From Sphingomonas elodea ATCC 31461 (GTDB lineage: Bacteria > Pseudomonadota > Alphaproteobacteria > Sphingomonadales > Sphingomonadaceae): a stretch of 64,000 nt of DNA. The translations under genes were made by a program, and so were the position numbers. The DNA is taken from NCBI RefSeq assembly GCF_000226955.1, contig NZ_AGFU01000005.1:1-64000 (forward strand), written 5' to 3'. Below the pieces are notes generated by a model. It was not told where the DNA came from and ran no database searches. It saw only the letters and a program-made list of their open reading frames with translations. Positions 44,928 through 54,272 of the stretch are shown here, in pieces (positions within the stretch are counted from its first letter, which is position 1; every line of letters begins with the position of its first letter).

Positions 44928-46411
44928 TCCAGGGCCTCGACGCCGCCCGCGCCGCACTCGCAGCGGGCCGCCCCGCGCTGGTCTGGCGCCAGCAGGTCGC
45001 GGATACCGAGACCCCGGTCGCCGCCGCGCTGAAGCTGATCGAGCCCGGCCGGGGCGACTTCCTGCTGGAGTCGGTGGAAGGCGGCTCGGTCCGCGGGCGC
45101 CACAGCCTGGTCGGGCTCGCCCCCGATCTGGTGTTCCGCGCAACCGGCGCCGCCTGCGAGCTGAACCGCGACTGGCTGATCGATCGGGACGCCTTCCGAA
45201 CGCTCGACGTCGATCCGCTGACGGCGCTGCGCGGCCTGGTCGCCGACTGCCGGATGGAGGTGCCGCCGGTCCTCCCCCGCGCGCTGGCCTGCCTTGTCGG
45301 CTATTTCAGCTATGAGACGGTGGGCCTGGTCGAGAAACTGCCGCGCCCGCCGCAGAGCCCGGTCGGCGTGCCGGACATGATCTTCGTCCGTCCGACCGTG
45401 CTGCTCGTCTTCGATCGCCTGGCCGACACGTTGTTCATCGTCGCCCCCGTCTGGCCGGGCGCCGATCCCCAGGCTGCGGCCGAGCGGATCGATGCCGTTG
45501 CCGCACAGCTCGCCAGCGCCAAGCTGCCCGCGCCGGTCCGCGCCGATCCGATCGAACTTCAGCCGACCCCCGTGCTGCCGGAAGGCCGCTACGGCGAGAT
45601 GGTCGCCGCGGCGAAGGAGTACATCACCGCAGGCGACATCTTCCAGGTGGTGCTGGCGCAGCGCTTCACCGCGCCGTTCCCGCTGCCGCCGTTCGAGCTG
45701 TACCGCGCGCTGCGGCGGATCAACCCCTCGCCCTTCCTCTATCATCTCGATCTGCCGGGCTTCGCGCTCACCGGGTCGAGCCCGGAAATCCTCGTCCGTG
45801 CCCGCGACGGCGAGATCACCATCCGCCCGATCGCCGGCACCCGGCCCCGCGGCCGCACCGCCGCCGAGGACGAGGCCAACCGCACCTCCCTCCTCGCCGA
45901 TCCCAAGGAACGCGCCGAGCACCTGATGCTGCTCGACCTGGGCCGCAACGATGTGGGCCGCGCCGCGGCACCCGGCAGCGTCAAGGTGACGGACAGCTAT
46001 ACGGTGGAGTTCTACAGCCACGTGATGCACATCGTGTCGAACGTGGTGGGGCAGCTGCGCAGCGATGCGGACGCCATTGATGCGCTGTTCGCCGGCTTCC
46101 CTGCCGGCACGGTCAGCGGTGCGCCGAAGGTGCGTGCCTGCGAGATCATCGCGGAGCTGGAGGCCGAAACGCGCGGCCCCTATGCCGGCGGCGTCGGCTA
46201 TTTCTCACCCGACGGGTCGATGGACTCGTGCATCGTGCTGCGCACCGCGCTGGTGAAGGACGGGGTGATGCACGTCCAGGCGGGCGCCGGCATCGTGGCC
46301 GATTCGGACCCGGCCTATGAGCAGCGCGAATGCGAAGCGAAGTCCGGCGCGCTGTTCGCCGCCGCGCGCGAGGCAATCGCACGTGCAGGCGAGGCGGGCT
46401 TCGGCCAATAG
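44924..46411 (+). CDS. trpE: Anthranilate synthase component I
   Basis: The 495-aa chorismate-using enzyme makes anthranilate with ammonia delivered by TrpG. SLVGLAPDL and LLESVEGG lie in the N-terminal tryptophan-binding region. Chorismate-binding motifs follow: AKEYITAGDIFQVVLAQRF, LTGSSPEILVRARDGEITIRPIAGTRPRGRT, LDLGRNDVGRAA and VSGAPKVRACEIIAELE. The GTG start overlaps the ppiD stop, indicating translational coupling. trpG lies 543 bases downstream beyond a minus-strand gene. No leader peptide or attenuator is seen, as expected inside a coding unit with ppiD. Confidence 0.96.
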   Translation: MIQGLDAARAALAAGRPALVWRQQVADTETPVAAALKLIEPGRGDFLLESVEGGSVRGRHSLVGLAPDLVFRATGAACELNRDWLIDRDAFRTLDVDPLTALRGLVADCRMEVPPVLPRALACLVGYFSYETVGLVEKLPRPPQSPVGVPDMIFVRPTVLLVFDRLADTLFIVAPVWPGADPQAAAERIDAVAAQLASAKLPAPVRADPIELQPTPVLPEGRYGEMVAAAKEYITAGDIFQVVLAQRFTAPFPLPPFELYRALRRINPSPFLYHLDLPGFALTGSSPEILVRARDGEITIRPIAGTRPRGRTAAEDEANRTSLLADPKERAEHLMLLDLGRNDVGRAAAPGSVKVTDSYTVEFYSHVMHIVSNVVGQLRSDADAIDALFAGFPAGTVSGAPKVRACEIIAELEAETRGPYAGGVGYFSPDGSMDSCIVLRTALVKDGVMHVQAGAGIVADSDPAYEQRECEAKSGALFAAAREAIARAGEAGFGQ

Positions 46412-46433
46412 GCCGGCCCGCCGATCGCTCCGA

Positions 46434-46844
46434 TCAGGGAACCCGCGACGCCTTCACTTCCCGGTCGAGCTTGTCCTGATACCATTGCTGGAGCATCTGC
46501 CGGGTGCAGCCGGTCTGGCCGCCGGTCCCCACCGGCGAGCAGCTGTTGGGCATACCGCGGCTGTTCACCTGCTCCACCACCTCCATGCGGCGGGTCCAGC
46601 TGGTCGAGGGCGCATCCTGCTTGGGCTGGTCGCGGAAGCGCTTGGGAATGCGATAGGGCGAGTCGCCGGCATTCGAGCATACGACGATCTCGTCCGGATC
46701 GGCCGGCTTGGGGCAGCTTTCCTCGCCATAGAGCAGGATGCTGCGCACCCGCTTGGGAGGCCCCTCGGCGGCGGTCTGGTCCTGGGTCTGCGCAAAGGCC
46801 GGGGCGGCGAGCAGGGCGGTGGCAATCATCAAGCGGCTAAGCAT
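46434..46844 (-). CDS. Secreted hypothetical protein, 136 aa
   Basis: The protein has a clean Sec signal peptide (MLSRLMIATALLAAPAFAQ) preceded by AGGAG at a six-base spacing. The mature part contains a Cys in YGEESCPKPADPDEIVVCSN, then RIPKRFRDQPKQDAPSTSW and a tail with two further Cys (NSCSPVGTGGQTGCT), so two periplasmic disulfides are likely. The SCPKPADPDEIVVCS segment recurs in sphingomonad periplasmic proteins of unknown function, as far as I recall. It sits antisense between trpE and trpG. Confidence 0.82.
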   Translation of the reverse strand: MLSRLMIATALLAAPAFAQTQDQTAAEGPPKRVRSILLYGEESCPKPADPDEIVVCSNAGDSPYRIPKRFRDQPKQDAPSTSWTRRMEVVEQVNSRGMPNSCSPVGTGGQTGCTRQMLQQWYQDKLDREVKASRVP

Positions 46845-46954
46845 CGGATACTCCTGAATTCGGGCAACGTCCCTGCATCGCCCGGGTTGCCGATGCACTG
46901 TGGCGACCGCAAGGCCGGATTGTGCAACCGCGCGCGAGCCCCTAGGTCTGCGCC

Positions 46955-47539
46955 ATGATCCTCGTTCTCGACAATTACGACAGCTTCACCTGGAACCTCG
47001 TCCACTATCTGATGGATCTCGGCGTCGAGGTGCAGGTGGTCCGCAATGACGCGCTGACCGCGAACGACGCGATCGCCAGCAATGCGCAGGGCTTTCTGAT
47101 CTCGCCCGGCCCCTGCACGCCGAACGAGGCGGGGATCAGCCTGGATCTGGTCGCCGCCTGCGCCGAACTCGGCAAGCCGCTGCTCGGCGTGTGCCTCGGG
47201 CACCAGTCGATCGGCCAGCATTTCGGCGGCAAGGTGGTCCGCGGCGGGCTGATGCACGGCAAGACCTCGCCGGTCTCCCACGACGGCACCGGGCTGTTCG
47301 CCGATCTGCCCTCGCCCTTCACCGCGACGCGCTATCATTCCCTGATCGTCACCGACATTCCCGAGAGCCTGGTGGTGAACGCCACCGCCGAGGACGGATC
47401 AGTGATGGGCTTCCGCCATGCGTCGCTGCCGATCCACAGCGTGCAGTTCCATCCCGAGAGTATCGCCACCGAACATGGCCACGCCATGCTCGCCAACTTC
47501 CTGCGCTTGGCCGGTATCGAGGCGAAGGCAACCGCCTGA
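46955..47539 (+). CDS. trpG: Anthranilate synthase glutamine amidotransferase component (TrpG/PabA)
   Basis: The 194-aa class I glutaminase supplies ammonia to TrpE. The catalytic triad is visible: Cys in [17 protein letters not shown], and His and Glu in [29 protein letters not shown] and [12 protein letters not shown] are diagnostic of the TrpG/PabA group. In many bacteria one such protein serves both tryptophan and folate synthesis; no pabB is in the window. It is followed by a small secreted protein and then trpDC. Confidence 0.96.
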   Translation: MILVLDNYDSFTWNLVHYLMDLGVEVQVVRNDALTANDAIASNAQGFLISPGPCTPNEAGISLDLVAACAELGKPLLGVCLGHQSIGQHFGGKVVRGGLMHGKTSPVSHDGTGLFADLPSPFTATRYHSLIVTDIPESLVVNATAEDGSVMGFRHASLPIHSVQFHPESIATEHGHAMLANFLRLAGIEAKATA

Positions 47540-47584
47540 CCTTCTTCAGCACCGGTTCATCGCAGCTTTGCAAGGATAAGGCCC

Positions 47585-47992
47585 ATGAAGACGATCCTCG
47601 CCACCCTGCTCGCCGGTGCCGCGCTGCTCGCCGCACCCGTCGCCAACGCCCAGCGCCACCGCCCCACGCCGGACGAGCGGCTGGCCAAGCTGCTCGCGGG
47701 CCGCGTGGCGGGCAAGCCGGTCGATTGCATCAGCTTGAGCATGACCGGCTCCAGCCAGGTCGTCGACGGCAAGGCGATCGTCTACACGGTAGGCAACACG
47801 CTCTACGTGAACGAGCCGCGCGGCGGCGCGGACCAGCTCGACGGCAATTCGATCCTGGTGACCAACACCTTCGGCGCGCAGCTGTGCAGCATCGACATCG
47901 TTCGGCTGATCGACCGCAACTCCTTCTTCCCGCGGGGCTTCCTCTCGCTGGGTGAATTCGTGCCCTATACCCGCCCGAAAAAGAGCAACTGA
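47585..47992 (+). CDS. Secreted hypothetical protein, 135 aa
   Basis: A Sec signal peptide (MKTILATLLAGAALLAAPVANAQ) follows GGATAAGG. The mature region has KLLAGRVAGKPVDCISLSM, GKAIVYTVGNTLYVNEPRGGADQL and FGAQLCSIDIVRLIDR, with two Cys that may pair. It resembles a sphingomonad family of small periplasmic proteins without known function. It lies within the trpG-trpD interval and probably shares the transcript, but no role in tryptophan synthesis is implied by its sequence. Confidence 0.82.
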   Translation: MKTILATLLAGAALLAAPVANAQRHRPTPDERLAKLLAGRVAGKPVDCISLSMTGSSQVVDGKAIVYTVGNTLYVNEPRGGADQLDGNSILVTNTFGAQLCSIDIVRLIDRNSFFPRGFLSLGEFVPYTRPKKSN

Positions 47993-48048
47993 GGGCGCCC
48001 AAGCAGGATTTGCTCGACAGGCTGGCCGCGCCCCGGAATAGAGGCGGC

Positions 48049-49044
48049 GTGACCAGCCTCAGCCTGCTTCCCGATCCGTCCTCGCCGCTTGCCCGCGAAA
48101 CCGCCGCGCAGGCCTTTGCCGATATCCTCGACGGCACCGCGCCCGAGGCGGAGATCGAGGCGTTCCTGATCGCCCTGTCCGATCGCGGCGAGACCAGCAT
48201 CGAAATCGCCGAGGCTGCCCGCGCGCTCCGTGCCCGGCTGATCCCGGTCACCGCCCCCGAGGGTGCGATCGACGTGTGTGGCACCGGCGGTGACGGCCAC
48301 CACACCCTCAACGTCTCGACGGCGGTCAGCCTCGTCGTGGCCGCTGCGGGCGTGCCGGTGGCGAAGCACGGCAATCGCGCCGCCTCGTCCAAGGCGGGTG
48401 CGGCGGATACGCTGGAGGCACTGGGGCTCAACCTTGATCGCGCCGCCGCGCGGGCCGAGGAGAGCCTGCACGAGATCGGCATCGCCTTCCTCTTCGCCCA
48501 GCACCATCATCCCTCGCTCGGCCGCATCGCCCCCATTCGGCGGCGCATCGGGCGGCGTACCATCTTCAACCTGATGGGCCCGCTGGCGAACCCCGCCCAT
48601 GTCCGTCACCAGCTGATCGGCATCGCCCGCCCCGATTATGCGCCGGTCTATGCCGAGGCGCTGGAGCAGCTCGGTGTCGACGCTGCCGCAATCGTCTCCG
48701 GCGAGGACTCGCTCGACGAGCTTTCGACCGAGACGGCGAGCGTGGTTGTCAATGTCGGTCGCGCCAAGCTGCCGACCCGCATCACCCCCGAGGATGCCGG
48801 CCTGTCCCGTCATCCGCTCTCCGCCATCCGCGGCGGCGATCCCGCCTACAATGCCCTCGCGCTGCGCCGCCTACTGCAGGGCGAGCCCGGCGCCTATCGC
48901 GACGCGGTGCTGCTCAACGCGGCCGCGGCGCTGATGGTCGCAGGCCGCGCCGATGACCTACGGGACGGGGTAGAGGAAGCCGCCGAAATGCTCGACAACG
49001 GGCTTGCCAACGCCCTTCTCGACTGCTGGATCGCCTTCGCATGA
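48049..49044 (+). CDS. trpD: Anthranilate phosphoribosyltransferase
   Basis: The 331-aa enzyme joins anthranilate and [54 protein letters not shown] is the signature region with the PRPP-binding GTGGD and KHGNR(A)SS loops. [19 protein letters not shown] and [10 protein letters not shown] complete the active site. The GTG at 48049 is preceded by GAGG and matches the family N-terminus; a TTG at 48010 would add 13 residues. The stop overlaps trpC (ATGA). Confidence 0.95.
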   Translation: MTSLSLLPDPSSPLARETAAQAFADILDGTAPEAEIEAFLIALSDRGETSIEIAEAARALRARLIPVTAPEGAIDVCGTGGDGHHTLNVSTAVSLVVAAAGVPVAKHGNRAASSKAGAADTLEALGLNLDRAAARAEESLHEIGIAFLFAQHHHPSLGRIAPIRRRIGRRTIFNLMGPLANPAHVRHQLIGIARPDYAPVYAEALEQLGVDAAAIVSGEDSLDELSTETASVVVNVGRAKLPTRITPEDAGLSRHPLSAIRGGDPAYNALALRRLLQGEPGAYRDAVLLNAAAALMVAGRADDLRDGVEEAAEMLDNGLANALLDCWIAFA

Positions 49045-49811
49045 GTACCATTCTCGACACGATCATCGCCACCAAGCGCACCGAAGTCGCCGCCCGCAAG
49101 GCGGCCCCCCGCGCTTGGTCCACGCCCAGCGCGCCGCGCGGGTTCAAGGCGGCGCTCGATGCGCGCGCCGCGGCCGGCAGCTATGGCCTGATCGCCGAGA
49201 TCAAGAAGGCGAGCCCCTCCAAGGGGCTGATCCGCGCCGATTTCGATCCCCCCGCCCATGCCCGTGCCTATGCCGCCGGGGGAGCGGCCTGCCTCTCGGT
49301 GCTGACCGACCGGGACTATTTCCAGGGCGATGAGGACTATCTGGTCGCCGCCCGCGCCGCCTGCGACCTGCCGGTGATCCGCAAGGACTTCCTGATCGAC
49401 CCTTGGCAGGTCGAGGAATCGCGCGCGATGGGCGCCGACGCGATCCTGATCATCGTCTCGGCGCTCGACGACGGGCAGATGGCCGAGATCGAGGCAGCGG
49501 CGATCGAACAGGGCATGGACGCGCTGGTCGAGGTCCACGATGCCGAGGAGCTGGAGCGCGCGCTTAAGCTCAAGTCCCGACTTATCGGGGTTAACAACCG
49601 CAATCTCAAGACCTTCGAGGTCGATGTGCAGAAGACGTACGACCTCGTTCGCCACGCGCCGAAGGACTGCACGTTCGTCGCGGAATCCGGCCTCAACAGC
49701 CGCGCCGACCTGGATGCGATGGCCGAGCACGACATCCGCTGCTTCCTGATCGGCGAGTCGCTGATGCGGCAGACCGACGTGGAGGCAGCGACGCGCGCGC
49801 TGGTCGGATGA
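49041..49811 (+). CDS. trpC: Indole-3-glycerol phosphate synthase
   Basis: The 256-aa TIM-barrel enzyme closes the indole ring. [20 protein letters not shown] holds the catalytic Lys, followed by [43 protein letters not shown] and [12 protein letters not shown], all family motifs. It overlaps trpD at its 5' end and moaC at its 3' end by four bases each. The remaining genes of the pathway (trpF, trpA, trpB) are not in the window. Confidence 0.97.
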   Translation: MSTILDTIIATKRTEVAARKAAPRAWSTPSAPRGFKAALDARAAAGSYGLIAEIKKASPSKGLIRADFDPPAHARAYAAGGAACLSVLTDRDYFQGDEDYLVAARAACDLPVIRKDFLIDPWQVEESRAMGADAILIIVSALDDGQMAEIEAAAIEQGMDALVEVHDAEELERALKLKSRLIGVNNRNLKTFEVDVQKTYDLVRHAPKDCTFVAESGLNSRADLDAMAEHDIRCFLIGESLMRQTDVEAATRALVG

Positions 49812-50281
49812 GCGGCCTTACCCATCTCGACGAGACCGGCGCGGCGCACATGGTCGATGTCGGCGGGAAGGCGGTCACCGTGCGCGAGGCGGTGGCGCGG
49901 GGCCGCATCACCATGTCGGCACAGGCTGCTACCGCGATCCGCGACGGCAGCGTGAAGAAGGGCGACGTGCTCGCCACCGCGCGCATCGCCGGCATCATGG
50001 CGGCGAAGAAGACGTCCGAGCTGATTCCGCTCTGCCATCCCCTGCCCCTCACCCGTGTCGCGATCGAGCTGGATCTCGACGACAGCGGCGTCACCGCCAC
50101 GGCGACCGCCGCGACCGAAGGCAAGACGGGCGTGGAAATGGAGGCGCTCACCGCGGTGTCGGTGACGCTGCTGACGCTGTACGACATGGCCAAGGCGCTG
50201 GATAAGAGCATGGTGCTTGGCGACATCCGCCTGCTGGCCAAGACCGGCGGCAAATCGGGCGACTGGCACGCCAAGGGCTGA
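49808..50281 (+). CDS. moaC: Cyclic pyranopterin monophosphate synthase MoaC
   Basis: The 157-aa enzyme converts the MoaA product to cyclic pyranopterin monophosphate. The family residues are visible: [37 protein letters not shown] and [31 protein letters not shown], with the catalytic Lys in the last block. It is coupled to trpC by a four-base overlap, a common arrangement in alphaproteobacteria. Its pathway partner moaA is about 46 kb away in this window. Confidence 0.97.
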   Translation: MSGLTHLDETGAAHMVDVGGKAVTVREAVARGRITMSAQAATAIRDGSVKKGDVLATARIAGIMAAKKTSELIPLCHPLPLTRVAIELDLDDSGVTATATAATEGKTGVEMEALTAVSVTLLTLYDMAKALDKSMVLGDIRLLAKTGGKSGDWHAKG

Positions 50282-50358
50282 TCGCCCATAGTTTCCCTAC
50301 CCCTAGGCCAAACGATCCTCCATTGCTCCGCCGCCGGCATCGGGCCATGTGCGGCACC

Positions 50359-51156
50359 ATGGCATCGCTACTCGATCCCCTATCGCGCGGCCGCGTGATC
50401 CTCGTCGGCGCCGGTCCTGGTGACCCCGGCCTCCTCACCATTCGTGCCGTCGAGGCACTGAAGATCTGCGACGTGCTGGTGCATGACGGGCTGGTCGACG
50501 ATCGCGTGCTCGATCTTGCGCCCCAGGCACACCGCATCTCGGTCGCCAAGCGCCGTTCCAAGCACACGCTGCCGCAGGAGTCGATCAACGCGCTGATCGT
50601 CGCGCATGTGAAAACCGGCGCGGTCGTCGTTCGCCTCAAGGGCGGCGACCCGTTCATCTTCGGCCGCGGCGGCGAGGAAGTGGAAGCCGTGCGCGCGGCC
50701 GGGCTGCCCGTGGAAGTGATCCCCGGCGTTTCCGCCGCACTGGGTGCTGCCGCCGAGGCGATGCTGCCGCTCACCCATCGCGACTGGTCGAGCGCGGTCA
50801 GCTTCGTCGCCGGCCAATGCAAGGGGCTGACCGACCAGGACTGGTCGGGTCTCGCCGGCAAGGGCCGCACGCTGGTGATCTACATGGGCGTCGCTACCGC
50901 CTCGGCGATCGCCGACAAGCTGATGGCCGATGGCGTCGCACCCGACATGCCCGTCGCGGTGCTGGAACGCGCCACGCTGGAAGGCCACCGCGCGCTGCGC
51001 ACGCTGCTCGCGGACCTGGGCCCGATGGTCGAGCAGGAGGACGTGAAGAGCCCGGCGATCATCGTCGTGGGCGAAGTGGTGCTGCTGGCCGATGCGCAGG
51101 ATCGGTTGTCCCGCTGGGCGCGCACGGCCGAGATTTTGGGGGAAGAACAGGCATGA
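50359..51156 (+). CDS. cobA: Uroporphyrinogen-III C-methyltransferase (CobA/SUMT)
   Basis: The 265-aa enzyme methylates uroporphyrinogen III twice to precorrin-2, on the route to siroheme. The SAM-binding VGAGPGDPGLLTIRAVEAL, VRLKGGDPFIFGRGGEE and EVIPGVSAALGAAAEAMLPLTHR are diagnostic. It lacks the CysG-type dehydrogenase/ferrochelatase half, so that activity must come from elsewhere. Its position before the sulfite reductase gene points to siroheme for CysI. The start could also be 50347; the ATG at 50359 fits the family better. The next gene overlaps by four bases. Confidence 0.94.
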   Translation: MASLLDPLSRGRVILVGAGPGDPGLLTIRAVEALKICDVLVHDGLVDDRVLDLAPQAHRISVAKRRSKHTLPQESINALIVAHVKTGAVVVRLKGGDPFIFGRGGEEVEAVRAAGLPVEVIPGVSAALGAAAEAMLPLTHRDWSSAVSFVAGQCKGLTDQDWSGLAGKGRTLVIYMGVATASAIADKLMADGVAPDMPVAVLERATLEGHRALRTLLADLGPMVEQEDVKSPAIIVVGEVVLLADAQDRLSRWARTAEILGEEQA

Positions 51157-51449
51157 AGCTGTTGACAGGAAACGATCTTCCCACCGGCGACGTGGTCTGG
51201 TGGACCGGCGAAGGCTGGTCGCGCCATGTCGCCGAGGCGGTCGACGTGGGCGACAAGGGCGACCTGATCGCCGCGACCGAAGTCGCCGCGCGCCGCGTCA
51301 ACGTGCCCTATGTGATCGACGCCGAGGCGACCCCCGAAGGGCCGCGCCCTGCGCACATCAAGGACCGCATCCGCGCGCTCGGCCCCACCGTCCGCGCGGA
51401 CCTGACCCTCAAGCCCGCCGACCCGCAGGCCGGAAGCTGGGTGATCTGA
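51153..51449 (+). CDS. DUF2849 small protein of the sulfite-reductase operon
   Basis: The 98-aa soluble protein (MKLLTGNDLPTGDVVWWTGE, then AEAVDVGDKGDLIAATEVAARRVNVPYVIDAE) matches the DUF2849 family, which in alphaproteobacteria sits between cobA/cysG and cysI. Function is not established; a role in sulfite-reductase assembly or electron supply is only inferred from context. It overlaps cobA (ATGA) and precedes cysI by three bases. Confidence 0.88.
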   Translation: MKLLTGNDLPTGDVVWWTGEGWSRHVAEAVDVGDKGDLIAATEVAARRVNVPYVIDAEATPEGPRPAHIKDRIRALGPTVRADLTLKPADPQAGSWVI

Positions 51450-51452
51450 GCC

Positions 51453-53087
51453 ATGTACAAGTACGACGAATATGACGCTTCCATCGTCGCCGCACGCGTC
51501 GAGGAATTCCGCGATCAGGTCCAGCGCCGCCTCGCCGGCCATCTGACCGAGGACCAGTTCAAGCCGCTGCGGCTGATGAACGGCCTCTACCTGCAGCTCC
51601 ATGCCTATATGCTGCGCGTGGCGGTGCCCTATGGCACGCTCGACAGCCGGCAGATGCACATGCTCGCCCACATCGCGCGCAAATATGATCGCGGCTATGG
51701 CCATTTCACCACCCGCCAGAACCTCCAGTACAACTGGATCAAGCTGGAGGACGCGCCCGACATCCTCGCCGAGCTGGCGACGGTGGAGATGCACGCCATC
51801 CAGACCAGCGGCAACTGCATCCGCAACATCAGCTCGGACCAGTTCGCCGGTGCGGCCGCCGACGAGGTCACCGATCCGCGCCCCTGGGCCGAACTACTCC
51901 GCCAGTGGAGCACCTTCCACCCCGAATTCAGCTACCTTCCGCGCAAGTTCAAGATCGCGGTCATCGCCAGCGACACCGATCGCGCGGCGATGCGGCTGCA
52001 CGACATCGGCATCCAGATCGTGCGTAACGACGCGGGCGATCTCGGCGCGCGCATCCATGCCGGCGGCGGCATGGGCCGCACGCCGATGATCGCGCATCTG
52101 ATCAAGGACTTCGTGCCCTTCGCCGATTTCGTCAGCTATCTGGAGGCGTGCCTGCGCGTCTACAATCGCCACGGCCGGCGCGACAATATCTACAAGGCGC
52201 GCATCAAGATCCTCATCCATGCCCTTGGCGCAGAAGAATATGCCCGCCAGGTGGAAGAGGAGTTCCAGGCGGTGAAAGCGCTGGGCATCGATCCGCCCCA
52301 GGCCGAATTCGACCGCATCGCCGCGCATTTCGCGCCGCCTGCCTTCGAGGCAGGCGCCGTCGATACCGTGGACCGCAGCGACCCCGATTTCGCGGTGTGG
52401 CTCGACCAGAACGTCCATGCCCACAAGGCGCCGGGCTATGCGGTGGTCACGATCAGCCTCAAGCCGATCGGCGGCATTCCCGGCGACGCCTCGGCCGACC
52501 AGATCGACGCGATGGCCGATCTCGCCGAGCGCTACAGCTTCGACGAGTTGCGGGTGACTCATGCCCAGAACATCGTGCTGCCGCACGTCCGCAAGGCCGA
52601 TCTCTACGCCGTATGGACCGCGCTGCGCGAGGCGGGCCTCGCCGAGGCCAATCTCGACCTGATCAGCGACATCATCGCCTGCCCGGGCCTCGATTATTGC
52701 AGCCTCGCCAACGCCCGCTCGATCCCACTCGCGCAGAAGATCAGCGAACGCTTCGGTGATCCGGCCCGCCAGCGCGACCTGGGCGAGCTCAAGCTCAAGA
52801 TCTCGGGCTGCATCAACGCCTGCGGCCACCATCATGCCGGCCATATCGGCATCCTCGGCGTCGACCGGAAAGGCACCGAGAATTACCAGCTGCTGCTCGG
52901 CGGATCGGGCGCGGAGGATGTCAGCCTGGCCGACATCACCGGCCCCGGCTTCAGCGAGGACGGCGTGGTCGACGCGATCGAGCGCGCGACGGACGTCTAT
53001 GTCCGCGAACGCACGCCCGGCGAGCGCTTCGTCGACACCTATCGCCGCATCGGCATGGCACCGTTCAAGGAGGCCATTTATGGTTGA
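51453..53087 (+). CDS. cysI: Assimilatory sulfite reductase, siroheme/[4Fe-4S] hemoprotein
   Basis: The 544-aa enzyme reduces sulfite to sulfide by six electrons. The nitrite/sulfite-reductase repeats are clear: GHFTTRQNLQYNWIKLEDAPDI and LRVTHAQNIVLPHVRK. The cluster/siroheme ligands are C-x5-C in IACPGLDYCSLANARS and C-x3-C in SGCINACGHHHAGHIGILG. No flavoprotein subunit (CysJ) is nearby, so ferredoxin may be the donor. The protein is smaller than E. coli CysI (570 aa), as in alphaproteobacteria. The 3' end overlaps the DUF934 gene by eight bases. Confidence 0.95.
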   Translation: MYKYDEYDASIVAARVEEFRDQVQRRLAGHLTEDQFKPLRLMNGLYLQLHAYMLRVAVPYGTLDSRQMHMLAHIARKYDRGYGHFTTRQNLQYNWIKLEDAPDILAELATVEMHAIQTSGNCIRNISSDQFAGAAADEVTDPRPWAELLRQWSTFHPEFSYLPRKFKIAVIASDTDRAAMRLHDIGIQIVRNDAGDLGARIHAGGGMGRTPMIAHLIKDFVPFADFVSYLEACLRVYNRHGRRDNIYKARIKILIHALGAEEYARQVEEEFQAVKALGIDPPQAEFDRIAAHFAPPAFEAGAVDTVDRSDPDFAVWLDQNVHAHKAPGYAVVTISLKPIGGIPGDASADQIDAMADLAERYSFDELRVTHAQNIVLPHVRKADLYAVWTALREAGLAEANLDLISDIIACPGLDYCSLANARSIPLAQKISERFGDPARQRDLGELKLKISGCINACGHHHAGHIGILGVDRKGTENYQLLLGGSGAEDVSLADITGPGFSEDGVVDAIERATDVYVRERTPGERFVDTYRRIGMAPFKEAIYG

Positions 53088-53505
53088 GTTCCTGCGCTAC
53101 CGCGACGACGAGGCGCATGACGAGCCCGCCGTCACGCTCGACAGCTTCTTCGGCCAGTCGAACGCCACCGCGGTGCGGATCGAATCCGGGGAGGATGTCC
53201 GCGGGCTGCTGCCGCACCTCGATCGGATTGCGCTGATCGAGGTGAGCTTTCCGAGCTTCCGCGACGGCCGCGGCTACACCTCGGCCCGCGTCCTTCGCGA
53301 GGCGGGGTACACGGGCGAACTCCGCGCCCAGGGCGACGTGCTGGTCGATCAGATCCCGCTGATGCGCCGCTGCGGCTTCGACAGCTTCGCACCCGACGCG
53401 CCGATCGACGAGACGACGCTGGCCGCCGCGCTCGATCGCTACGATTTCCGCTATCAGGCGGCGGCGGACCCGATCGCGCCGGTGTGGAAGCTGCGGCATG
53501 GCTGA
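53080..53505 (+). CDS. DUF934 small protein of the sulfite-reductase operon
   Basis: The 141-aa protein (LIEVSFPSFRDGRGYTSARVLREAGYTGELRAQGDVLVDQIPLMRRCGFDSF) is a clear DUF934 member. The family accompanies cysI and cysH in many proteobacteria that use the ferredoxin-type enzyme. Its role is unproven; it may help sulfite reduction. It overlaps cysI by eight bases and cysH by eight bases. Confidence 0.93.
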   Translation: MVEFLRYRDDEAHDEPAVTLDSFFGQSNATAVRIESGEDVRGLLPHLDRIALIEVSFPSFRDGRGYTSARVLREAGYTGELRAQGDVLVDQIPLMRRCGFDSFAPDAPIDETTLAAALDRYDFRYQAAADPIAPVWKLRHG

Positions 53506-54265
53506 ACCGGCGCGCCAGATCGACCGGATCGACGTGGCGCCGCGCTTCACCGAGGCGGACGCGCTCCGCCTCAACGCGCGCTTCGCCGGCATTCCCACGC
53601 TGGAGATGCTGCGCGCGGTGCTGGCCGAGAAGCTGACCGGCGAGACGGCCATCGTATCCTCGTTCGGGGCCGAATCGGCGGCGCTGCTGCACCTCGTCGC
53701 CAGCGTCGATCGCTCGGTGCCCGTCCTCTTCCTCGATACCGGCAAGCATTTTCCCGAGACGCTCGCCTATCGCGATCTGCTGGTCGAACGGCTCGGCCTC
53801 ACCGACTTCCGCAATCTCAGCCCCGATCCCGCGCTGCTGGCGAAGCGCGACGCCACCGAACTGCGCTGGTCCTATGACCCGGACGGCTGCTGCGAGATCC
53901 GCAAGGTGTTGCCGCTGGACGCGGGCCTTGCCGGCATCGACGCGACGATCACCGGCCGCAAGGCGTTCCAGGCGAGCACCCGCGCCGCGCTGCCCCGCTT
54001 CGAGCTCGACGGCGAGCGTCTGAAGATCAATCCGCTGGCGGACTGGAGCAAGGCCGATCTCGACGCCTATTTCGAGGTACACGCGCTGCCGGCGCATCCG
54101 CTGGTTGCGCAGGGCTATCTCTCGATCGGCTGCGCGCCCTGCACCAGCATCGTCAAGCCCGGCGAGGATCCGCGCGCCGGTCGCTGGCGGGGCTGGGACA
54201 AGACCGAATGCGGCATCCACACCCCCACCAGCGACGACGACGACGCCAACCAGCCGGTATTCTGA
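53498..54265 (+). CDS. cysH: APS/PAPS reductase with a cluster-binding Cys pattern (CysH)
   Basis: The 255-aa enzyme reduces activated sulfate to sulfite using thioredoxin. SSFGAESAALLHLVA is the PP-loop-like nucleotide-binding region, VLFLDTGKHFPETL follows, and the catalytic Cys is in ECGIH near the C-terminus. The paired Cys in PDGCCEIRK and IGCAPCTS form the CC/CxxC set that binds a [4Fe-4S] cluster, pointing to adenylyl-sulfate (APS) rather than PAPS use. It ends seven bases from the stop of the convergent porin gene. The sulfate-activation genes are not in the window. Confidence 0.95.
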   Translation: MAEPARQIDRIDVAPRFTEADALRLNARFAGIPTLEMLRAVLAEKLTGETAIVSSFGAESAALLHLVASVDRSVPVLFLDTGKHFPETLAYRDLLVERLGLTDFRNLSPDPALLAKRDATELRWSYDPDGCCEIRKVLPLDAGLAGIDATITGRKAFQASTRAALPRFELDGERLKINPLADWSKADLDAYFEVHALPAHPLVAQGYLSIGCAPCTSIVKPGEDPRAGRWRGWDKTECGIHTPTSDDDDANQPVF

Positions 54266-54272
54266 GCGCGCC

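Noticed and set aside
44881-44930. trp attenuator or leader peptide before trpE
   Set aside because: trpE starts inside the ppiD stop codon, so there is no leader space.
50282-50358. Cobalamin riboswitch before cobA
   Set aside because: The 77-base gap is too short and shows no B12-box-like sequence.
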